A stretch of DNA of 8,393 nucleotides from NCBI GenBank assembly GCA_041678625.1, contig JBAYNS010000041.1, positions 1 to 8,393 of the forward strand, read 5' to 3'. A program made the position numbers and the translations under genes. The notes below the pieces were generated by a model. That model was not told the origin of the DNA and made no database searches. It saw only the letters and a list, made by a program, of their open reading frames with translations. Shown here one piece after another: positions 1 to 7,200 of the stretch. Source of the stretch: JBAYNS01 sp041678625 (GTDB lineage Bacteria; Patescibacteriota; Gracilibacteria; Peribacterales; Peribacteraceae). Within the stretch, counting starts at the first letter, position 1. Every line of letters starts with the position of its first letter.

Positions 1-27
1 AATCCCTAATCCCCAATCCCTAGCCCC
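1..27. repeat. Degenerate telomere-like AATCCC(C/T) tandem repeat, G-rich on the - strand
   Basis: Three and a half units of a 7-base motif (AATCCCT, AATCCCC, AATCCCT, then AGCCCC) run up to within three bases of the GTG start of the lyase gene. The - strand carries four runs of three or more G (GGGG, GGG, GGGG, GGG) separated by 3-4 bases, which fits the standard G-quadruplex pattern; the + strand would be the complementary C-rich strand. The array touches the left edge of the window, so its full length is unknown. No function can be assigned from the sequence alone. Confidence 0.7.
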
Positions 28-30
28 TCC

Positions 31-1821
31 GTGTCCCCTCTCTTCTCCCCCACCACAACGGCCATCATCTACGGGAGGAAATCCGTTTCCATCCAGCGGA
101 TGCTCGACTTTGATTTTCTGGCGGGGAGGACGCCGAGCATTGCCGCTGTTGTGGATACGGCGAGCGGCGCGCCGGAGAAAGCATTCTTTGGAACCCGCGA
201 GTTCCTGCTGCCCGTTGTGCGCACACTGGCGGAAGCGCACGAACGATTCCCGCAGGCCGATGTGCTGGTGAGCTTTGCGTCGCTGCGATCCGCCGGCGCC
301 GTGGTGAACGAAGCAATCGAGCGGAAGTACCGCGTGGTCGCCACGATTGCCGAGGGCGTGCCGGAGCGCGATACGCGCGCATGGATTGTGAAAGCCAAGA
401 AGACAGGGACGATGCTGATCGGCCCCGCAACCGTTGGCGCTGTGACCGCGGGGGCGTTCCGCATCGGGGATACCGGCGGAAGCACCGAACACTTACTGGC
501 GAGCAAACTCCACCGACCGGGATGCGTGGGATATGTGGGCAAATCCGGCGGCATGAGTAATGAGATGTACCGGATGATTGCAGAGAATTCCTCCGGCATT
601 GCGGAAGGCGTAGCCATCGGTGGCGACCGCAATCCCGGTTCGCACCTGATGGACCACTTGCTGCGCTATCAGGAAGATCCGCAGATCGCCTTTTTGGTGC
701 TCACATCGGAAATCGGCGGACGCGAGGAAGAAGATATCGCGCAGGCGCTCAAAAATGGGACGATCACCAAGCCGCTCATCGCCTGGGTTGCAGGAACATC
801 CGCGGCGTGTTTCCCCAAAGACGTGCAATTCGGCCACGCCGGCGCATGGGCGGCCAGCAGTGCGGAAACAGCAATTGCCAAGAATCAGCTCCTGCGGGAT
901 GCCGGCGCGCGGGTGCCGGAGAGCTTTGAAGGCCTTCCGGAAATCATCGCAAAAACCTACCAGGAGCTCAAAAAGGTGGGTACAGTTGCAGAGCCTATGG
1001 AACCCATTGTGCAGGATCTGCCCGAAAACCGCCGGCACACGCATCTGCAGTGCACTATCAGCAACGATACGGGAGAGGAAGCGCTGTACGGCTCCACGCC
1101 CATATCGCAATTCATTCAGGAAGGTTCGCTCCCCAAGGCGATTGCACAATTGTGGTGGAAGACGGAATTGAGCGAGGAAACGCTCGCCTATCTGGCCATG
1201 ATCCTCACGGCGATTGCCGACCATGGACCCGCCGTTGCCGGTGCGCACAATGCGATTGTTGCAGCCAGCGCTGCCAGAGATACCGTCAGCGCACTCTGCT
1301 CGGGCCTGCTCACCATCGGGCCGCGGTTCGGCGGCGCGGTGGATAGCGCTGCGCAGACGTTCCACGATGCGCAGACGCGGGGACTTACACCTCAGCAATT
1401 TGTGGAAGAAATGAAAACCAAAGGCGAACGCATCCCCGGCATCGGGCACAAGATCAAGAGCGTACACAACCCCGATTCCCGCGTGCAGACACTGCTTGCC
1501 TACGTTACCAAGAACTTCACGGACATCCCGCTCACGCGGTACGCGCTGGAAGTGGAACGCATCACCACCGGGAAAAAGCCCAATCTGATTCTGAATGTGG
1601 ACGGGCTCATCGGCGTCTCTTTGGTGGACATACTCTTGCCGCAATTGCCGGAAGACATCCGCGCCAGCTTCTTTGACGTAGGATACTTAAACGGTCTGTT
1701 TGCTCTGGGGCGTTCCATTGGTATCCTTGGGCACATCTTTGACCAGAAACGCCTTAATACTCCCCTGTACCGCCACCCACAGGAAGATATCCTGTACGGA
1801 GAAGGCACCCTGAATACGTAA
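31..1821 (+). CDS. aclA: ATP-citrate lyase, large (SCS-alpha + citrate synthase-like) subunit
   Basis: This subunit takes part in ATP- and CoA-dependent cleavage of citrate to acetyl-CoA and oxaloacetate in the cytosol. At 596 residues it is close to the roughly 600-residue subunit of Chlorobium (aclA there; naming differs in plants). Residues 1-315 are succinyl-CoA synthetase alpha-like: QRMLDFDF near the N-terminus, IGPATVG at 130-136, SGGMSNE at 172-178, GVAIGGDR at 193-200, and FGHAGAW with the phospho-histidine H269. Residues 335-596 are citrate synthase-like, with H398 in ADHGPAVAGAHN, H473 in GIGH and D524 in LNVDGLIG matching catalytic positions of human ACLY. The C-terminal QKRL and LYRHP motifs are also conserved, so the chain looks intact. 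The start is GTG: an in-frame TAA at 7-9 excludes extension, and no ATG occurs before the conserved region. No Shine-Dalgarno site is visible. The ATP-grasp/SCS-beta partner (aclB) is not in the window and would be expected upstream. Confidence 0.95.
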   Translation: MSPLFSPTTTAIIYGRKSVSIQRMLDFDFLAGRTPSIAAVVDTASGAPEKAFFGTREFLLPVVRTLAEAHERFPQADVLVSFASLRSAGAVVNEAIERKYRVVATIAEGVPERDTRAWIVKAKKTGTMLIGPATVGAVTAGAFRIGDTGGSTEHLLASKLHRPGCVGYVGKSGGMSNEMYRMIAENSSGIAEGVAIGGDRNPGSHLMDHLLRYQEDPQIAFLVLTSEIGGREEEDIAQALKNGTITKPLIAWVAGTSAACFPKDVQFGHAGAWAASSAETAIAKNQLLRDAGARVPESFEGLPEIIAKTYQELKKVGTVAEPMEPIVQDLPENRRHTHLQCTISNDTGEEALYGSTPISQFIQEGSLPKAIAQLWWKTELSEETLAYLAMILTAIADHGPAVAGAHNAIVAASAARDTVSALCSGLLTIGPRFGGAVDSAAQTFHDAQTRGLTPQQFVEEMKTKGERIPGIGHKIKSVHNPDSRVQTLLAYVTKNFTDIPLTRYALEVERITTGKKPNLILNVDGLIGVSLVDILLPQLPEDIRASFFDVGYLNGLFALGRSIGILGHIFDQKRLNTPLYRHPQEDILYGEGTLNT

Positions 1822-1825
1822 GATT

Positions 1826-2302
1826 ATGGAAGACCCTGAAGATATCCTCGAAGATGAACCGGAGGCTACTCTGTGTTTTCAATTCGCTCTGGCTCACGAT
1901 GTTGTCGCTCGTATGAAAGAGGAGGAACCGGAAGCGGATTGTGTAGAAGATACGCTAGCAAATGACCTGGAAAACGCTCTTCTTGACCAGGATATTCCTG
2001 TCAATGTATCGGTTCAACGCACCGACGACGGTTTGGATGATGGCACTTTGGAACCTGTGAGAGATGTAAGTTTTATAGCTGCTGTCAGCATTCCTGCCGA
2101 TCTGGTAGAAGAAACTCGGCAATTGGTACAGGAAGTATTAGGACCATGTGGAGAAATTCCTCTGGGGCATCCGGATTTCATTCATCCTCTGGAAGAGGAT
2201 GTAGGAAATACCTGTGAATATAACGAAGGTGCAGATGAAGATACATTTGGTTTATTTGATGGTTTGCCATGGAAAGGATCTGATAAGAACAGTTATTCTT
2301 GA
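1826..2302 (+). CDS. Highly acidic hypothetical protein downstream of aclA
   Basis: I do not recognise this 158-residue protein. Its ATG lies four bases after the aclA stop, so the two genes are probably co-transcribed and translationally coupled; no Shine-Dalgarno site is visible next to the ATG. It has about 42 Asp/Glu against 7 Lys/Arg, four scattered cysteines, no signal peptide and no membrane segment, so it is probably soluble and cytosolic. The alternating pattern (strand near 15-22, helix 23-55, strands near 58-65 and 80-88, helix 91-106) would suit a small alpha/beta fold of ferredoxin-like type; this is inference. The last 45 residues are Gly/Asp/Glu-rich and probably flexible. Its base composition is much lower in GC than aclA. 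It ends with TGA. Reality as a gene is supported by length, tight spacing and a protein-like hydrophobic pattern, but not by homology. Confidence 0.7.
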   Translation: MEDPEDILEDEPEATLCFQFALAHDVVARMKEEEPEADCVEDTLANDLENALLDQDIPVNVSVQRTDDGLDDGTLEPVRDVSFIAAVSIPADLVEETRQLVQEVLGPCGEIPLGHPDFIHPLEEDVGNTCEYNEGADEDTFGLFDGLPWKGSDKNSYS

Positions 2303-2316
2303 GCACTGCGCGCCAC

Positions 2317-2372
2317 TCAGCGATTACGCACCCTGTAGATGATCTCCGCCATTTCCCGCGAACAAGAAGCAG
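2317..2372 (-). pseudogene. Fossil of an SLH-domain 3' end, frameshifted
   Basis: Read on the - strand from 2372, the sequence gives LLLVRG, then after one missing base EMAEIIYRVRNR and a TGA stop at 2319-2317. This matches residues 335-349 of the adjacent SLH protein (LLTRGEMAEIIYRVR, DNA around 3241-3285). Over 16 codons I count about 35 of 48 identical bases, with many differences at third codon positions (ATC/ATA, TAC/TAT, GTG/GTA, CGT/CGC), so the source was a diverged gene once under protein selection rather than a fresh duplication. The one-base deletion falls in the RGE codons (2356-2357), and a stop (TAA at 2384-2382) closes the upstream frame. It is best read as the leftover tail of a second SLH-domain gene, mostly deleted, lying just downstream of the intact one. 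Confidence 0.7.
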
Positions 2373-2392
2373 TACGACTATTTATTGTTTTG

Positions 2393-4282
2393 CTAGAACG
2401 ATCTGTTATTCAACGTGAACCCGGCAAAATCAATGTATTGATCTTTTGGAGTAACGGATGCCATGGAAAGGCCACCAAAACATGAGGTGAAATTCATACC
2501 TTCCCATTGATGCTCAGTACTTGTTCGAAAACGGATTGCGTCGTCAGTAATAATTCTTTCTCCGTCATAGTACACATCCAATCTGCCATTCATACGACTT
2601 GAAGGAACAGTATTGAGCGTGGCATCAAGAACAACCTCATGCCATGCGCCATCTGCCTCCAATGTGGCATATGACGATAACAAGCCACGACTGCGATCGT
2701 TGTCATCAAAATTTCCCAGCACGCCGATGGTGCCACGATCATCCCAGGTTGGTTTAACATACATATACGATGCGCCCATGGAGCCGTACTGCGCATTTGT
2801 CAGACCACCCATGATACCTGGGAGTGTCCCTCCACGTACAAAATCAAAATCCTCCGGCACACGAACGTAGTATCGCAGTACTAATCGATCCTGCGGGTTT
2901 ATGTCACCCGTTACTATGGAACTTACACCACCTAATGGCTTATCGTAGTAATGAGCAATAAATGGGCTCGCAGAGCCCGCCGGATAATGAACGCGGAGTA
3001 CATTAGAGAAATCTGCACTTGATTCTTCTTTGTATTCCACTCTGCTCATGTCCGGTTCGATGGTAAGAGGTTCGCTGTTTTCCTCTGTCCACTCGGGGTT
3101 AGTTTTTTGATAGAAATTCCATTCTTCCTCCCACGAAGCATCCATCGGGAAGGTAAACGGCAATGAAGCAGTATTGCCTGTTGAAATTCTATTGGATGTC
3201 TCATTGGTCTGCGATTTCTCTGCAGGTGCATTGGTGCGTACTCGATAGATTATCTCCGCCATTTCTCCGCGCGTAAGCAGATGTGCGGGGTCTTGGGTAG
3301 AAGCAGGCAGAGCATCCAGGGAATGAAGTGCATTGACGTACGGCGTATACCAATTCTCGTAATTACCAGCTTCTGTCTCAAGTTCAAAAGCACCTACAAC
3401 AATCTTTGCCGCCTCTGCAGTATTCACATTCTGCGCAGGCTTAAAAGAGCCATCCGGATAGCCATCCATAATGCCAAAACGCCGTGCAGTGCAGGTATAG
3501 GGCATGAACCAATCTTCCACGGCAACATCAGGGAATGGTGTTACTGAACTGAGCATTATACATTCTCCTATCTGGTCTTTTTCATGCGTGGCTCCCACGA
3601 TAATTTTGGTGAACTCTGCACGGTTGATAGAGTTCTCCGGGCGGAAGGTGCCATCCGGATAGCCGGAGGCGATATTATTATCAAGGAGGTATTGGATGGC
3701 AGGGGTTTGCTCTTCCTCTTCCTCAGTCCAACGGAAAGTTGAGAAGATTTGTTCTGCGAGTTCAAGATTATTCTTTTGCTGCTCTAGACAAATGAACACA
3801 ACTTTATCGTCCTTCTGTGAACAGAATGCATAAGTAGCTGCATCGGTAACGCATGTGCCCAATGAATATTCTTTATCTGTGCATTCACCACGCGCAGCAG
3901 GACAAACAGCATCAGGGAACCAGTCGTTGTAGTTAAATATAGGAACGAACGCCCATTGCGTCTTGTCTCCTACTTCCGATAAATAGGTCATTTCTTCTTG
4001 GAAATTACCGAGATAAGTATAATTACAAACACCCTGATTATGATAAACTGCAATGTACAATGCTTCTGCATCATCAGTATGTAAGCCATTAGAGGCTACA
4101 TGCGTAGCTTCCTTGCCATTTGCACTTATTGCTGGTTTCCAAGATGAATTCGCAAAATCTTGTGGAAGATCAAGGCAATAACCAACAGTGGAATCGCAGT
4201 ATTCCTTTTCCATAGCGGCATTCGCAGGAACAAACCAAGCAAGTAAAGCGAAAGCGATTGTGATTATTGAAATATTTTTCAT
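2393..4282 (-). CDS. Secreted SLH-domain protein with C-terminal polysaccharide lyase 14-like domain
   Basis: This 629-residue protein probably sits on the cell surface and degrades an acidic polysaccharide. The start is the ATG at 4282, because it begins a clean Sec signal peptide (MKN, hydrophobic 4-18, cleavage after A20-N-A22); an ATG eight codons earlier would put extra residues before it. Residues 23-185 form an unassigned domain with eight cysteines (29, 36, 86, 127, 134, 144, 154, 165). Three SLH repeats follow at about 192-232 (GYPDGTFRPENSINRAEF), 247-300 (GYPDGSFKP) and 305-350 (LTRGEMAEIIYRVR), known to bind secondary cell-wall polymers. A Ser/Thr/Asn-rich linker (351-375) leads to a beta-rich domain (about 380-629) with LRYYVRVPEDFDFVRGG at 469-485, LPGIMGG, DGAWHEVVL and a late FGG...PKDQYIDF motif, resembling PL14 lyases of alginate/glucuronan type. 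Substrate and catalytic residues are not established. It overlaps the upstream M23 gene by one base. It ends with TAG. Confidence 0.8.
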   Translation of the reverse strand: MKNISIITIAFALLAWFVPANAAMEKEYCDSTVGYCLDLPQDFANSSWKPAISANGKEATHVASNGLHTDDAEALYIAVYHNQGVCNYTYLGNFQEEMTYLSEVGDKTQWAFVPIFNYNDWFPDAVCPAARGECTDKEYSLGTCVTDAATYAFCSQKDDKVVFICLEQQKNNLELAEQIFSTFRWTEEEEEQTPAIQYLLDNNIASGYPDGTFRPENSINRAEFTKIIVGATHEKDQIGECIMLSSVTPFPDVAVEDWFMPYTCTARRFGIMDGYPDGSFKPAQNVNTAEAAKIVVGAFELETEAGNYENWYTPYVNALHSLDALPASTQDPAHLLTRGEMAEIIYRVRTNAPAEKSQTNETSNRISTGNTASLPFTFPMDASWEEEWNFYQKTNPEWTEENSEPLTIEPDMSRVEYKEESSADFSNVLRVHYPAGSASPFIAHYYDKPLGGVSSIVTGDINPQDRLVLRYYVRVPEDFDFVRGGTLPGIMGGLTNAQYGSMGASYMYVKPTWDDRGTIGVLGNFDDNDRSRGLLSSYATLEADGAWHEVVLDATLNTVPSSRMNGRLDVYYDGERIITDDAIRFRTSTEHQWEGMNFTSCFGGLSMASVTPKDQYIDFAGFTLNNRSF

Positions 4283-4284
4283 TA
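4280..4284 (-). other. TAATG stop/start overlap coupling the two surface genes
   Basis: On the - strand the TAA of the M23 gene (4284-4282) and the ATG of the SLH-lyase gene (4282-4280) share one A. The bases just upstream contain no good Shine-Dalgarno sequence, so the second gene probably depends on ribosomes terminating on the first (termination-reinitiation). This also supports the ATG at 4282 as the true start. Confidence 0.75.
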
Positions 4285-7200
4285 GACTGAAGCGGAAAAA
4301 ATCCATTTCTCACCATCCCATATCTTTGAATCGTCTTCTGCTGATCTCCATCTAAAAATGCCATCTGGGTATTCTTCTTCTACAACCTTCTTCCAAATTA
4401 CTCTTTCCATCTCCTCAACACTCTTTCCCTCCTCCCACGCAACCGTATAGGCATCTGCAAGCGAGTTACCGCTTGGAACGTAGGCGATCACACGATCAAC
4501 TTCATTCACCCACTGGCGGAGATCCGCATTAAAGCTCACTTCATACAAGCTTTTGTTACCAGCATTAATCTTGGAGACAATACCATTCGAACGCAGCATA
4601 CTGTCGAGATTAATTGCCGATGATGATCGCCAATCTCCCGTATGCGCTTCAAAATGCACATGTTCTCCACTAGTTCCTTCTTTGCCATTCGCCGCGATAG
4701 CTTGTCCAGCGTTGACTCTATCCCCTTGTTTTAATACCGCAATTACACCACCACTACTATCCGTCAAATCCCATATGCCTGGATTATCAACATGTTCAAC
4801 CATCGGCATATGCATGCATACAGAATCCCACGTTTGCCCGGATGATAATGAGTGACGCAACACTAGAATGGTTACATCGCCGCTTTTATAGATTTTGTGA
4901 ACAACACCGCTATCAACTGCATAGATTGTTGCATCTCTATCCTCACCTACTGTTCCATAATTCAAATCAACAGCATTCAGAGTGACCCCTTTATGATCGG
5001 GAGATTCAAGGTAGTTGAACCAACTATTTGATGTATCCACCGGTAAATGCTGTGCAATTTTATTTAAAATTTCGTTCTCTACCGGATTATCCGAAAAATG
5101 TTCCGGACTCACGACGCCCACATACCCACTTAGATTCATCCCCTCCGTCACCTTCTCCACCGTACTTCCATCTGCAAAGGATGCTCTAACATCAAACTGC
5201 AGATTCTCTGCACTCATAGCAAGCCGATCCAGCGGGATCAGAATAAATGTGGTGTGGCGTGTGCCGCTGTACTCCTCGCCTGTTGTGGCGTTGTACACTT
5301 TTACAGAAGTAAGCTCCCGGCCATCCGGTACAACATCAAACCGAATACGGACGGAACCATCAACTATAGCAACGTTTGTAGCAAGAACCTGTGCTGTGGC
5401 GTTAGCAGTCATGGGTTCGGTAAGGAAAATACTCCCGTACCCTGCGGAAAAGAAGAGATCATGCATGCGTAAGGGGTCATGGATATTCATGGCTGCAAGG
5501 ATCTTCTCTGCCGGAATAGCTGTTACTGCTTCAACCACTGCTGCCAATCTGCATTGTTCCTGACCATTCCCATCAGCTTGTTGCAGCTGTTGCAGTAATC
5601 CTTTGAAGATTTTGCCGACAAAACTGTCATGCCGAACATTGATTGCATTTAGTGCTTCTGTGGAAACGTTGGGGTCGTACCAGCCTTGCGTTTCCGCAAA
5701 GAGCGCACTCTCTCCGCGTGCAGCTACGGCACTGCGTATGGTATCCATGATATTCATGTTCTCCACCTGGATACCTCCGATTTCCACGCCGGAGAACATT
5801 CTTTCCAGCTCCGCGTAATACTCTCCTTCGGTAAGAGTCCCGGCGCTCAAACCGGCTGCGAGCAATTGTTCCTCCAGCGTCATTCCTGCTGTTGCAATTT
5901 CCTGCTGAAGCTGAGCGATCTCCTCCGGTGTGTCCGCTTGCACAACAATGGACTGTTGCAGGAGTGCAGCAAGAGAAGCATGCACTGCGGCATTACATGA
6001 GGCTACATATCCTTCGTAATCCCTACTGGTGTCTCCGCGCTCCTCAGCCGATTTCATTGCTATGGTTGCGATGCGCAATTCACGCTCCAATCCCTCCAGC
6101 GAACGTGGAACAGAGACGTATGTAAATCCTCCTGTGTAGTTACCGTCCTCGTCTGTTGTCTTATCCTTCGGCAGCGCCACTCTTTGGTCCATCGAGTGAT
6201 ACCGTCCTCCTCCAGAGGATGTGGTCACTTCCGTTCCATCCGGCATGACCGCGCAAATCGTCACAACGGGATAATCACCCTCTCCTCCCTGTGGATTATC
6301 AAAGTTCGCGTAGAAACCTTTCATCTGATTGGAATCGAAGCTGGTAGTGAATGTACTGACCAGCCGATCCTGTGTTGTGCCGGTGTAACCGTAGTAGACG
6401 CCCACCGTTACTTCCCCACCGCCGCTTCCAATATTCTGAATATTTGCAACCAGGTGCATAGCGCCCGAGAGAATGGGGCGATGTTGCTGGTTAATTTCCA
6501 GAATGGGGTCACGGAAGCCCTCTTGACCGCAATGCTGCGTGAAGAATGCAAGAATGTTGGGCTGCAGCACCATTCCTTCCGGCGGTGCAACCGCTTCACG
6601 TGTACCTCCCTGGCTAATATTGAAATGGTAATCTCCTCTACCCAGTACACGGAATGCCAGGAATTTGGGACCGCCGGCATGAACGGTCACTGATTGCGCA
6701 TTCTCCTGGGTATAGTAGTCACTGGGCAGAGCGTGAAGCCCCTCTTCATTGATGTAGAACACTCCATCAATGTGTACAGATCCATTGTGTCCCGTAACGG
6801 TAAAATTCCGATACTCCGTAGCGCTGCCCATCGCGTTGGGCATCATCGGCAAACCGCTGACCGGCTTTGTTGTAGACCAGCTGTAATCTGCATCATGTGC
6901 CAATCCTGTTTCGATGTAATTGAATTCTTCGCCTGATGCCCAGGCAGGAGCAGCGTAGAGGCCGATCCATTTGTTGGATCCAGAGGAGAGCTCTTCAGCC
7001 TCGGCTTGCGTATCTCCAGTCATACCCGTTACTGCTGTGCCTGTGAGCATAACCGTATCGCTGGTGTCATGCGGCCGGATGATAACGCCGGTGATTCCAT
7101 CGGCATTCTCGAAAGTCACGGTGTCTCCGGATGCCGCTTCCTGTTGGCTGATCAGTGTACTGCCCCGGAAAAAACCGATCGTCGCGCCGCCTCCATTCTG

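Noticed and set aside
493..1644. 383-codon open frame on the - strand across aclA
   Set aside because: It lies wholly antisense to a gene with clear family-wide conservation; its translation is Arg/His/Cys-rich with no recognisable domain, as expected for a shadow of a GC-rich gene.
2300..2302. Possible UGA recoding to glycine (Gracilibacteria/Absconditabacteria code)
   Set aside because: Recoded genomes scatter in-frame TGA through genes. The three long genes contain none and use GGN for glycine, and TGA closes the 158-residue frame, so the standard bacterial code fits better.
2303..2392. Bidirectional terminator hairpin between the converging genes
   Set aside because: I looked for an inverted repeat with a T-run on either strand and found only weak, short pairings; the gap is mostly taken up by the SLH fossil.
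4283..4306. Longer start of the SLH-lyase protein (ATG at 4306)
   Set aside because: It adds eight residues before a normal signal peptide and would overlap the M23 gene by 25 bases. The ATG at 4282 gives a standard TAATG junction and a proper Lys-containing signal peptide start.
4340..4400. EYPDGIFRW near the C-terminus of the M23 protein as a fourth SLH-like motif
   Set aside because: Only this short stretch resembles the SLH GYPDGTFRP loop; the following helix with RAEF/GEMAE-type residues is missing, so it is probably coincidence.
4966..4995. Loss of the first zinc-binding histidine (Leu four residues before D1140), implying a dead M23 domain
   Set aside because: H1131 stands nine residues before D1140 in a context that fits a wider-spaced variant of the motif, and the other key residues are intact. 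I keep it as an atypical rather than inactive site.
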